From Paenibacillus sp. JJ-223 (GTDB taxonomy: Bacteria > Bacillota > Bacilli > Paenibacillales > Paenibacillaceae): 64,000 nt of DNA. The stretch covers positions 124,001 to 188,000 of the forward strand of contig NZ_CAKMMP010000009.1 of the NCBI RefSeq assembly GCF_927798175.1, written 5' to 3'. The notes below the pieces were generated by a model. The model was not told where the DNA came from. It did not search any database and worked only from the letters and a program-made list of their open reading frames with translations. The translations under genes were made by a program, and so were the position numbers. This document shows positions 17,590-25,584 of the stretch, piece after piece (positions within the stretch are counted from its first letter, which is position 1; each line of letters begins with the position of its first letter).

Positions 17590-19587
17590 ATGGAAAAATC
17601 AGACGTTTCAATGCCGAAACAATCACGATCCTACCGCAATCATATTAACGATCCTTTCTGGTCACCGTATGTTGAGCTCGTTCGCAACGTCGTGGTTCCC
17701 TATCAATGGGAAGCGCTCAATGACCGGATCGAAGGGGCAGAACCCAGCCGGGCCATCCGAAATTTCCGCATCGCTGCCGGTGAAGAGGAGGGCGAATTCC
17801 ATGGCATGGTATTTCAGGACAGTGATGTGGCCAAATGGATCGAGGCTTCTTCTTACCTGCTTGCAGCCAAAGCCGACGAGGTGTTAGAGCAGCAGCTGGA
17901 CGAAGTGATTCATACGATCGCTTGCGCGCAGCAGCCCGATGGATATCTGAACACGTATTTTACGTTGAAAGAGCCGGGTCAACGCTGGACCAACTTGGCC
18001 GAATGCCATGAGCTCTATTGCGCCGGTCATATGATCGAGGCAGGTGTCGCCCACTATGAAGCAACAGGGAAACGCACCTTGTTGGACGTCGTCGTCCGGT
18101 TGGCCGACCACATCGTCGACGTATTTGGCCCCAAGCCGGGACAATTGCAAGGTTACGATGGTCACCAGGAAATTGAGCTGGCACTGTTCAAGCTCTACAA
18201 AGTGACCGGCAATGCGACGTATCTGGACCAGTGCCTGTATTTTCTCGATCAACGAGGTCAGCGGCCGCATTATTTCGTCCAAGAATGGGAAAAGCGTGGG
18301 AAAAGCGTACATTTCGGCGGACTGGATATGGTTCATCATCACGAATACTCGCAATCCCATCTGCCGGTACGTGAGCAAGACGCGGCTGTTGGGCATGCCG
18401 TCCGTCTGGTATATATGTGTTCTGCCACGGCTGACGCTGCGGCCGAGACGGGGGACGAGTCGTTGAAGCAGGCCTGCCGCCGGTTATGGAACAGCATCGT
18501 CGGCAAACGGATGTACATTACGGGAAGCATCGGTTCGTCCGCGAAAGAGGAAGCGTTTACAGGAGACTATGATTTGCCTGGAGATACGGCGTATGCCGAG
18601 ACCTGTGCTTCGATCGGATTGATGTTTTTTGCTTGCCGCATGTTGAACCTGGAAGCGAACAGCATCTACGCCGACGTGATGGAACGCGCGCTGTACAACA
18701 CCGTCATTAGCGGCATGTCTTTGGACGGCCGGCGTTTTTTTTACGTCAATCCGCTGGAGGTGCATCCGCATTTGCATCATGCCAATCCCAATTACAGCCA
18801 CGTCCGTTCCCGGCGTCAAGGTTGGTTCGGTTGTGCATGCTGCCCGCCGAACATTGCCCGGTTATTGGCATCACTCGATCAATATGTGTACACGGTCAGT
18901 GAAAATGAATCGACATTGCATGTACAACTTTATATCGGAGGAGAAGGCGTTTTCTGCGTAAACGGGAACGAGATTCATGTACAGATGGAGTCGGACTATG
19001 CTTCGCAAGGAAAAGTGACGATGAGGTTCACTCCACAAACTTCGCATGACGTCCACTTTATTCTTGCACTGCGCAAGCCGGGCTGGAGCGGTACTCCTGA
19101 GATCTCCATCAATGGTGAGCTGGATCCGAGCGTTGAAATGGATGAAGATGGTTACATTCGTCTGGAGCGTTTATGGGCTGCGGGGGATGAAGTGCAGATC
19201 CTGTTTCCGATGCATGTGCTGCGGATGAAAGGCCACGAGGGCATACAGGATACGTTTGGCCGGGTAGCCGTGCAGCGGGGACCGTTTATGTACTGTCTGG
19301 AAGAAGCCGACAACGGGGAAGGCCTGTATCGGATTTATTTGCCGCGCGAGAATGAATTCAGGGTGGGGAGCGGTCAGGGGAATCCCATGAACGTGCCGGA
19401 CCTGACCATTGCTGCCAAAAGGATGCAGACGGATGAAGCATGGGGCGGCCAACTGTATCGCAGCGATGCGAAATGGGGCGTGCACGATACGGATATTCGC
19501 TTGATTCCTTATTTTACGTGGGCCAACCGGGAGGAAGGCGAAATGAGGGTTTGGATTCACGAGTGGCATGGTGACGGACTTCACTGA
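17590..19587 (+). CDS. GH127 beta-L-arabinofuranosidase
   Basis: 665-aa cytoplasmic retaining glycosidase of the DUF1680/GH127 family, which removes beta-L-arabinofuranose from plant hydroxyproline-rich glycoproteins and related oligosaccharides. An (alpha/alpha)6 barrel occupies about residues 1-440, followed by beta-sandwich domains. The family zinc site is intact and at the expected numbers: E337 and C339 (AETCAS), C417 and C418 (ACCPPN); C418 corresponds to the nucleophile in HypBA1. No signal peptide, so it needs imported substrate. The sugar importer at 21398-24609 is a plausible supplier. Good RBS AAGGAGAGG before ATG 17590. Confidence 0.92.
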   Translation: MEKSDVSMPKQSRSYRNHINDPFWSPYVELVRNVVVPYQWEALNDRIEGAEPSRAIRNFRIAAGEEEGEFHGMVFQDSDVAKWIEASSYLLAAKADEVLEQQLDEVIHTIACAQQPDGYLNTYFTLKEPGQRWTNLAECHELYCAGHMIEAGVAHYEATGKRTLLDVVVRLADHIVDVFGPKPGQLQGYDGHQEIELALFKLYKVTGNATYLDQCLYFLDQRGQRPHYFVQEWEKRGKSVHFGGLDMVHHHEYSQSHLPVREQDAAVGHAVRLVYMCSATADAAAETGDESLKQACRRLWNSIVGKRMYITGSIGSSAKEEAFTGDYDLPGDTAYAETCASIGLMFFACRMLNLEANSIYADVMERALYNTVISGMSLDGRRFFYVNPLEVHPHLHHANPNYSHVRSRRQGWFGCACCPPNIARLLASLDQYVYTVSENESTLHVQLYIGGEGVFCVNGNEIHVQMESDYASQGKVTMRFTPQTSHDVHFILALRKPGWSGTPEISINGELDPSVEMDEDGYIRLERLWAAGDEVQILFPMHVLRMKGHEGIQDTFGRVAVQRGPFMYCLEEADNGEGLYRIYLPRENEFRVGSGQGNPMNVPDLTIAAKRMQTDEAWGGQLYRSDAKWGVHDTDIRLIPYFTWANREEGEMRVWIHEWHGDGLH

Positions 19588-19688
19588 GAGGGGTGATCGG
19601 TGCTGTAGCGATACGGGAATGTGGAAAAGAAAGATGATCCGAGGGTGATGAAGAGAAGGTACGCGCATGAAAGGTAAAATGATACTGG

Positions 19689-20201
19689 ATGACGCTGCGG
19701 CCTTCCAGTCTCGGACAGACGAAAAATAATTATATCGGCAAATCGCAGTACCCTGATCCGTATTTCAACGGGCTGATCGACGATTTCCGCATTTACAGCC
19801 GCGCGCTGAGCGCAACGGAAGTGGCGGCACTTGCATCAGGAACAGGGCAGACGCTCAATGCCGATGAAGAAGCCGGAGCTCTGCCTGAACCGGAAGTGGA
19901 CGGAGAGTCTCCGAGCGAATCGCCTGCCAATCATCCAATCGATGAAGTGCCCGTGGATGAACCCGTCATTCAATCCATTGCCGACACGGAAATCACGATT
20001 ACCGTTGGCGAACCGATTCAATTGCCGGATGTCGTCGCCGTCACCTACACGGATGGCAGAAACGCTGATTTGCCTGTCGTATGGGAGCGCATTGCGGAAG
20101 AACAGCTTGCATCCCCGGGAACGTTTACATTACAAGGGACTTTAAAAGGCAAGGATTTGAAGGTCGCGGCGACGATCGAGGTTGTGGCCAAAGCCGAATA
20201 A
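19689..20201 (+). pseudogene. C-terminal remnant of a LamG/bacterial-Ig extracellular glycosidase
   Basis: The 170-residue frame opens abruptly inside a concanavalin/LamG-like domain (LRPSSLGQTKNNYIGK ... NGLIDDFRIYSRALSATEV). It continues through a Pro/Glu linker and a Big_4-type Ig domain (VGEPIQLPDVVAVTYTDGR ... TFTLQGTLKG). Such tandem domains normally form the C-terminus of secreted Paenibacillus GH43-type enzymes. There is no signal peptide or catalytic domain, a stop lies three codons upstream of the ATG, and no convincing ribosome binding site is present. I read this as a truncated gene left after deletion of its 5' portion. An expressed small protein is less likely. Confidence 0.7.
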
Positions 20202-20231
20202 TGAGATGATTTTGGCGTAGCGGGTCACAAG

Positions 20232-20292
20232 ACCGCCTGATGACATGAAGGCAAGCTGTTTGCGGCAGCATGCATCCTAGTCATCAGGCGGT
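20232..20292. terminator. Long-stem terminator between convergent genes
   Basis: Perfect 13-bp arms ACCGCCTGATGAC / GTCATCAGGCGGT around a structured loop, between the LamG remnant and the convergent AraC gene. The T-run is short (GGTTATTT), so efficiency is uncertain. Confidence 0.6.
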
Positions 20293-20331
20293 TATTTGGC
20301 GTGCATTTGCTGAATTACGTTCGGTCTTTTG

Positions 20332-21339
20332 TCACGATTTTGCGGTCATTTCGATACCGGTGAATTTGCTGCGGAAGGTAGAAGGAGAGATGCCTTCTTT
20401 TTTTGAAAAACAGGAGGAAAAATAGGAAACATGATTGAAACCGACCTCCTCCGCGATGCGGGAGATAGACCACGCCGTCTGCAGCAGCAGTTTTTTGGCC
20501 TGTTCCAGCCTATAGTGAAGCAAATATTCCATCGGGGTCATGCCGTAGACCTTCAGCATGCTGCGGGCCAAGTAATTCGGATGATAGTTTAGGTCCTGCT
20601 GCAATAGGGGGTTGGAGATGGGATGGGTATAGTTTTGGCGAATATATAGTTCTATTTTTTCGGCGATCCGGATCGCCGTGGCATCCGCCAGCGAAGACAG
20701 GCCGAGATCAAGGTGCTGCATGAATTGCTGAAACGCGGCTTGGCGCTTCCAATTGCGCATGGATTGCGGTTCCTGATCGAGCTGGGAGAAGTGCTCAAGC
20801 ATCTCCATTTCTTTGGGGGAGATTTTCATATGTTTTGGAATAAAGATGGAGCAGACGTCGCAGTGGTTCAAGTACGCGCTTTTTTTGTGGCTCTCCATCA
20901 GCTGCGCCTGGTTTGCCAGACACTCGTCCATATCGGCCGATTCTTTCCAGCTCCCATAGGTTTGAAAATGAATCCAGATCAATTCGGTCTCTGCTTCGCA
21001 CGGAGCGCTGCCATAATGATGCCCATCCGGCTTGAGGATGAGGGCTTCGCCTGCGCGCAGGCGCCATTCGATCCCGTTTTCACCCAGGGCCAGCGTGCCC
21101 TTGGTAACGACAACCAGGTCAAAAACACCGATATCGCTGCGGCTGATATGATGCTCGCCTGCTTCGTAACGGGCGCGTCCGCAATCAATGAAATAGGGGA
21201 TCGGCGGGGTGATGAAATGAAGGATGGGCGAGTTCAAACAGGGCACCTCCAACAGGTTGGAATATTTAAAATTCATGTTGGCATCGAGCATTTCCTTTTT
21301 ATGATACAGCAAGTAACATAGAAAATAAAGCGCTACCAT
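20332..21339 (-). CDS. AraC family transcriptional regulator
   Basis: 335-aa regulator with an N-terminal cupin sugar-sensing domain (about 60-150, with PDGHHYGSAP) and a C-terminal double HTH of the AraC type (about 235-330, ISRIAEEVGFNHVSYFSSCFSKKEGISPS). The 5' end is uncertain. ATG 21339 lacks a ribosome binding site, and in-frame ATGs at 21291 and 21276 give more family-like N-termini, but also without ideal spacing. It is transcribed divergently from the binding-protein gene at 21398 with only 58 bp between them, so it most likely controls that sugar importer. Confidence 0.88.
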   Translation of the reverse strand: MVALYFLCYLLYHKKEMLDANMNFKYSNLLEVPCLNSPILHFITPPIPYFIDCGRARYEAGEHHISRSDIGVFDLVVVTKGTLALGENGIEWRLRAGEALILKPDGHHYGSAPCEAETELIWIHFQTYGSWKESADMDECLANQAQLMESHKKSAYLNHCDVCSIFIPKHMKISPKEMEMLEHFSQLDQEPQSMRNWKRQAAFQQFMQHLDLGLSSLADATAIRIAEKIELYIRQNYTHPISNPLLQQDLNYHPNYLARSMLKVYGMTPMEYLLHYRLEQAKKLLLQTAWSISRIAEEVGFNHVSYFSSCFSKKEGISPSTFRSKFTGIEMTAKS

Positions 21340-21397
21340 TTAGAAGTTATAGGCCACACATCGGTTTGGAATCCATGATGGAAAAGGGGACTGGGAC

Positions 21398-22705
21398 ATG
21401 AAAAAACAGTTGATTTGGGTCGGGGTTTTCCTGCTGGTCATGATGACTGCCCTGGCAGGCTGCAGCGCAAAACCGGAAGCGTCCAACGGGACGGGGGAAC
21501 CGGGTTCAGGCGGCGAAACCAAGCTGATATTTTGGACGTTTGTGGATGCACACCAGAAGTTTTACGAGAGCATGGCAGAGAGCTGGAATGAAGAACATTC
21601 GGACCAGCGCATCGTGCTCGAAGCAACGACGATTCCTTATGATGACATGCACACCAAGCTGCTTCTGGCACTGCAGTCAGGCGTTGGGGCACCGGATCTG
21701 GTGGACATCGAACAGAGCAAATTCCCGAATTTCATGAAAGGCGTGCCACAGCTCGTCGATCTGACGGACATGATTACGCCGGAGCTGAATAACATTGTAC
21801 AGTCGCGGGTGGACATCTACAGCAAGGACGGGAAGTACTATGGCATCGACTACCATGTCGGAGCAACGGTCATGTATTACAACCAGGACATTTTGAACGA
21901 AGCCGGGGTTAACCCGGATGAGATCAAGACGTGGAGCGATTTTGAAAAAGCTGCGCATATTGTGCTCGGAAAAACGGGCAAACCGATGATCACATTCGAA
22001 GGCAACGGGAACTGGTCATGGTGGCCTGCCATCAGTCAACAGAAGTCCGATCAGATTGACGAAAACGGCAATGTGACGGTCAATGCGCCAATCAACGTGA
22101 AGACGATGCAATTTTTCCAACAGATGGTGAAGGATGGCGTAGCGGCTGTTGCTCCTGGAGCCGGACATGATACGGAAGAATATTTCGGATATATGAATCA
22201 GGGAAATGCGGCGGCCGTGTTTATGCCGTTCTGGTTCATGAACCGTTTTACTGACCATATTCCCGACCTGAAAGGTAAAATGATCATTCGCCCGATGCCG
22301 GCCTGGGAAGAAGGCGGCAACCGTTCTGCGGGCATGGGAGGCACCGCCACTTCGATCACGAACCAATCGAAATCCGCGGATCTGGCCAAGCAATTCCTGG
22401 CCTACGCGAAGCTGTCGAAGGAAGGCAACCTCCAGATTTGGAAGCAGCTCGGCTTCGATCCGATCCGTACCGACGTCTGGACGGATGCAGCGATGAAGGA
22501 GACCAACAAATTCACCGAATATTTCGGAGCGGATATTTTTGATACACTGCTGACGGTAAAAGACGAGATCGCGCCGGTGCATATCCGGGAGAAATCGCCG
22601 GAAGTGTTCGATGCGGTCCGCAACAAGGCCATTCCGGACATTTTCATTAATATGAAGGACCCCGAGCAAGTCCTGAATGACGTGCAGGCAGAATTAACGC
22701 GGTAG
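21398..22705 (+). CDS. ABC transporter sugar-binding lipoprotein
   Basis: 435-aa extracellular solute-binding protein of family 1 (UgpB/MalE-like). A signal peptide ends in the lipobox LAGC, cysteine at about residue 24, so it is anchored outside the membrane. Binding-protein motifs are present: DLVDIEQSKFPNFM, and the pattern YYGIDYHVGATVMYYNQDILNEAG. It is the first gene of an importer operon with two permeases downstream. With the adjoining GH127 gene, an arabino-oligosaccharide ligand is plausible, but the sequence does not prove this. Confidence 0.9.
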   Translation: MKKQLIWVGVFLLVMMTALAGCSAKPEASNGTGEPGSGGETKLIFWTFVDAHQKFYESMAESWNEEHSDQRIVLEATTIPYDDMHTKLLLALQSGVGAPDLVDIEQSKFPNFMKGVPQLVDLTDMITPELNNIVQSRVDIYSKDGKYYGIDYHVGATVMYYNQDILNEAGVNPDEIKTWSDFEKAAHIVLGKTGKPMITFEGNGNWSWWPAISQQKSDQIDENGNVTVNAPINVKTMQFFQQMVKDGVAAVAPGAGHDTEEYFGYMNQGNAAAVFMPFWFMNRFTDHIPDLKGKMIIRPMPAWEEGGNRSAGMGGTATSITNQSKSADLAKQFLAYAKLSKEGNLQIWKQLGFDPIRTDVWTDAAMKETNKFTEYFGADIFDTLLTVKDEIAPVHIREKSPEVFDAVRNKAIPDIFINMKDPEQVLNDVQAELTR

Positions 22706-22720
22706 AAAGACATGAAACAA

Positions 22721-22764
22721 CGGGCAGCCCGGAAAGGTGAATGCAAAATGCGAGCGGCTGCCCG
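22721..22764 (+). other. Intercistronic hairpin between binding protein and permease
   Basis: Arms CGGGCAGCC (22721-22729) and GGCTGCCCG (22756-22764) with a 26-nt loop and no T-run. It lies between the stop of the binding-protein gene and the permease RBS. Such structures often stabilise the 3' end of binding-protein mRNA, giving more of it than of permease; that role is inferred. Confidence 0.6.
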
Positions 22765-22814
22765 CATCATGTTTGATTCATGGATTTTAGATAAACAGGG
22801 TGGAGGTTGATTCC

Positions 22815-23747
22815 GTGCAGCTTCACAATGAAACGCAGGTTCCGGCACAGGTCAGGTTTCGTTCAAGACGTAAATGGAATGCCCGGGCTTGGGCACCGTA
22901 TCTGTTCGTGATGCCGTTTATCGTGTCGTTTTTAATCTTTTTTGCTTATCCGCTATATCGCGCAGGCATGATGAGTTTCCAGCAGGTGTTGCCTGGTGAT
23001 GTGCAGTTTGTGGGGGTGGAGAATTATCGCAAGCTGTGGAACGCCGATTTCGGGACAGCGCTCTGGAACAGCACGCGGTATACGTTCTGGACGATGCTGC
23101 TCTTAATTCCCGTTCCGCTGGTGCTGGCCGTTTTGCTCAATTCGAGCCGCATGCTGGCCCGCAATCTGTTCCGTTCCGCGCTGTTCATTCCCGCATTGAC
23201 CTCTGTCGTGGTGGCCGGGGTTATTTTCAGATTGATTTTCGGCGAACTGGATGGCGCACTAATGAATACCATCTTGAACACCTTCGGCATTCCTAGCCAG
23301 CAATGGCTGTACAGCTCGTCCCTTGCCATGGTGGCCCTCGTAGTGCTTGCCGGTTGGCGCTGGATCGGAATCAACATGCTGTATTTCCTTTCCGCATTGC
23401 AGAGCATACCCAAGGATCTATATGAGGCGGCGGATATCGACGGCGCAGGGGTGATGCAAAAGTTTACCCGGATCACGGTGCCGATGCTGAAACCGATTAC
23501 GATCTATGTTATCACGATAACGTTATACGGCGGTTATGCCATGTTTACGGAAAGTTACATGCTGTGGGCAGGCAAGCCTTCTCCGCAGCATATCGGTTTG
23601 ACGATGGTGGGTTACATTTACGAGCAAGGCTTCCAATACTTCAACCTCGGCTTCGGCGCAGCCATCGGCATCACGCTGCTGGGCATTACGCTCGTGATCA
23701 GCATGCTTCAGCTGACGATGCTTGGCATGTTCAGAAAGGAGGATTGA
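22815..23747 (+). CDS. Sugar ABC transporter permease (MalF/UgpA type)
   Basis: 310-aa inner-membrane permease with six TM segments. The EAA loop that docks the ATPase is visible as YEAADIDGAGVMQKFTRITV (about residues 205-225). GTG 22815 is the preferred start, with GGTGGAGG 8 nt upstream. The GTG at 22800 lies inside that ribosome binding site. The next permease starts one base after the stop codon. There is no ATPase gene in the operon, as is common where one shared MsmX-like ATPase serves many importers. Confidence 0.92.
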   Translation: MQLHNETQVPAQVRFRSRRKWNARAWAPYLFVMPFIVSFLIFFAYPLYRAGMMSFQQVLPGDVQFVGVENYRKLWNADFGTALWNSTRYTFWTMLLLIPVPLVLAVLLNSSRMLARNLFRSALFIPALTSVVVAGVIFRLIFGELDGALMNTILNTFGIPSQQWLYSSSLAMVALVVLAGWRWIGINMLYFLSALQSIPKDLYEAADIDGAGVMQKFTRITVPMLKPITIYVITITLYGGYAMFTESYMLWAGKPSPQHIGLTMVGYIYEQGFQYFNLGFGAAIGITLLGITLVISMLQLTMLGMFRKED

Positions 23748-23748
23748 G

Positions 23749-24609
23749 ATGAGACAGCGATGGGCTTCCAAACGAATCACGCCTACCTCCGTCCTACTTT
23801 TCCTGGTCTTTGCCGCACTTGCCGTGCTTATGCTGTTTCCGCTCTATGCGCTAATGCTGGCCTCGATCAAACCTGCTACAGAGCTGTTCCGTTACGGCCT
23901 TAACGTCAGGCTGGATTGGAGCATCATGAACCTGGATAACTACCGGGCCATTTTTGCGGGAGAAGGAGCGGCGGGGAATTATTTTACCTGGTACAAGAAC
24001 AGTCTTGTCATTACGGCGTTGTTTACCGTCTTGAGCCTGTTGTTTTCTTCGATGGTTGGTTATGGTCTCGGCGTTTACCGGTTCAAGGGACGGAATCTGA
24101 TCTTTACACTGGTGCTTGTCGTCATGATGATTCCGATGGAAATTATTGTGCTGCCGCTGTATGAGCTGACCATTTCGCTGAAACTGATCAATACGGTCTG
24201 GGGTGTGATTCTGCCGTTCGTCGTGGCTCCGCTGCCGATCTTTTTCTTCCGTCAGTTCGCGCAGGGGTTGCCGAAAGATTTTATGGATGCAGGCAGAATT
24301 GATGGCTGTACGGAGCTTGGCATCTTTTTCCGCATCATGATGCCGCTTATGACGCCGGCATTCGGCGCGATTGCGATTTTGCAGGCGATGAACAGCTGGA
24401 ACAACTTCCTGTGGCCGCTCATCGTGCTTCGTACGACAGAACAGTTTACGCTGCCGATTGGACTGGCATCATTCGTATCGCCGCTCGGAAATAATTATGA
24501 GGCATTGATTGCCGGAGCTGTGCTCGCCATTGTGCCGATCCTTGTGCTGTTTCTGTTCTTCCAGCGATACTTTATCGCCGGCCTGACGGTTGGGGGAGTT
24601 AAAGGGTGA
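23749..24609 (+). CDS. Sugar ABC transporter permease (MalG/UgpE type)
   Basis: 286-aa partner permease with six TM segments and the EAA-type loop MDAGRIDGCTELGIFFRIMMP (about residues 183-203). ATG 23749 follows AAAGGAGG and the TGA of the previous gene. The ATG at 23722 would overlap that gene and place the RBS internally. It completes the binding protein-permease-permease operon. A strong terminator follows at 24641. Confidence 0.92.
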   Translation: MRQRWASKRITPTSVLLFLVFAALAVLMLFPLYALMLASIKPATELFRYGLNVRLDWSIMNLDNYRAIFAGEGAAGNYFTWYKNSLVITALFTVLSLLFSSMVGYGLGVYRFKGRNLIFTLVLVVMMIPMEIIVLPLYELTISLKLINTVWGVILPFVVAPLPIFFFRQFAQGLPKDFMDAGRIDGCTELGIFFRIMMPLMTPAFGAIAILQAMNSWNNFLWPLIVLRTTEQFTLPIGLASFVSPLGNNYEALIAGAVLAIVPILVLFLFFQRYFIAGLTVGGVKG

Positions 24610-24640
24610 TGTTGCGGTACCGAGTCAACTACAAAATCCA

Positions 24641-24682
24641 AAAGAACGCTACTGACATCACGTTGTCAGTAGCGTTCTTTTA
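24641..24682 (+). terminator. Terminator of the sugar importer operon
   Basis: AAAGAACGCTACTGACA / TGTCAGTAGCGTTCTTT, a perfect 17-bp stem with a six-base loop and T-run. It sits just before the repeat element that starts at 24691. Confidence 0.92.
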
Positions 24683-24690
24683 TAATAATG

Positions 24691-24976
24691 CTATACAAAA
24701 CCGTAAAAAACATCCACACGTTAACGGAGAGAGGCAGAACCGATCTGAAGAAGCGAAGCGTTCTAAAAGCTTTCTGAAAGAAAGCTCCATCGAAAGCATA
24801 CGCTTCGTGTTTATCACCGGATTTTCCCTTTGAAAAAGGGAATCAAAAAAATCTGGGGATAATAGCGATCGGAAGATGATTCTGACCACGTAGTGACTCT
24901 GTGTAAAAATCATTGGTTCATGCTACTGACTCGACTCGCAGTGGCCTAGTGTGATTGATTATTGCGGTTTAAATAG
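24691..24976 (+). repeat. TIR-bounded intergenic element, copy with internal expansion (286 bp)
   Basis: Left end CTATACAAAACCGT (24691-24704), right end TGCGGTTTAAATAG (24963-24976). The internal order is as in the other copies: GTTAACGGAGAG-AGGCAGAACC, a hairpin AGCTTTCT-GA-AAGAAAGCT, nested stem CCGGATTTTCCCTTT...AAAAATCTGG, GGATAATAGCGATCGGAAGATG and CTCGCAGTGGCCTAGTGTG. Relative to 36532, about 48 extra bases sit between GAAGATG and CTCGCAGTGG (about 24880-24935). It ends 26 bp before the EVE gene and may supply its upstream region. Confidence 0.85.
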
Positions 24977-25001
24977 ACGCACAAAAGGAGGCACCCCCAA
25001 G

Positions 25002-25526
25002 ATGACGATGTCCCAACATGATATATTGAATGATCTGAAAAAAAACCCGGAGCATCGAAAGCGCCGATACTGGATCGGCTGTGTCTCGGAATCCCATGTG
25101 AAGCACGGAGTCGAACAAGGGATCGGACAGACCTGCCACGGCAAAGCGGCCAAATTGAAGCAAATGAGTGAAGGAGACTACCTGATCTACTACTCGCCGC
25201 GCACAGACATGAGGAATGGTGAGCCATTGCAGGCGTTTACGGCCTTGGGCCGGGTTGCCGATAATTCGGTCTACTTGTTTCAAATGAGCGAGACGTTTGT
25301 TCCTTATCGCCGAAAGATCCAATACGTTTCCTGCCGAAATGTAAGCATTAGAGCACTTCTCCATAAGCTTTCGTTTACCCGAGACCGGCGCAATTGGGGC
25401 CAAGTCTTCCGATACGGACAATTTGAAGTCAGCGAAGACGATTTCATGATGATTGCGAATGAAATGCTGTCAGAGGACCATGGATTTCATGTTGAGCCTT
25501 CGGAAGAACAGATGACTTTGTTCTGA
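25002..25526 (+). CDS. EVE domain-containing protein
   Basis: 174-aa protein of the EVE/PUA-like fold (UPF0310 group). Typical segments: RRYWIGCVSESHVKHGVEQGIGQTCHGKAAKLKQMSEGD near the N-terminus, YYSPRTD, and AFTALGRVADN. EVE domains bind modified nucleobases in DNA or RNA, and occur alone or fused to restriction nucleases. Here it is solitary. Start ATG 25002, with AAAAGGAGG 10 nt upstream. The gene follows the repeat element at 24691 directly. The modified base recognised, if any, is unknown. Confidence 0.82.
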   Translation: MTMSQHDILNDLKKNPEHRKRRYWIGCVSESHVKHGVEQGIGQTCHGKAAKLKQMSEGDYLIYYSPRTDMRNGEPLQAFTALGRVADNSVYLFQMSETFVPYRRKIQYVSCRNVSIRALLHKLSFTRDRRNWGQVFRYGQFEVSEDDFMMIANEMLSEDHGFHVEPSEEQMTLF

Positions 25527-25534
25527 GTTCTTTT

Positions 25535-25562
25535 AAAAAGTCGCCATGTGCGGCTTTTTTTT
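25535..25562. terminator. Terminator after the EVE gene
   Basis: AAAAAGTCGC-CATGT-GCGGCTTTTTTTT. A-rich and T-rich flanks suit both this gene and the convergent response-regulator gene. Confidence 0.75.
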
Positions 25563-25584
25563 GTACCCCTCAAGAATTCATGGA

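Noticed and set aside
20713..21321. 202-aa plus-strand frame opposite the AraC regulator
   Set aside because: Shadow of the minus-strand gene, which carries clear cupin and HTH motifs.
24691..24976. Element as an insertion sequence with its own transposase
   Set aside because: Frames inside the copies are short, differ between copies and match no transposase; the elements are under 300 bp.
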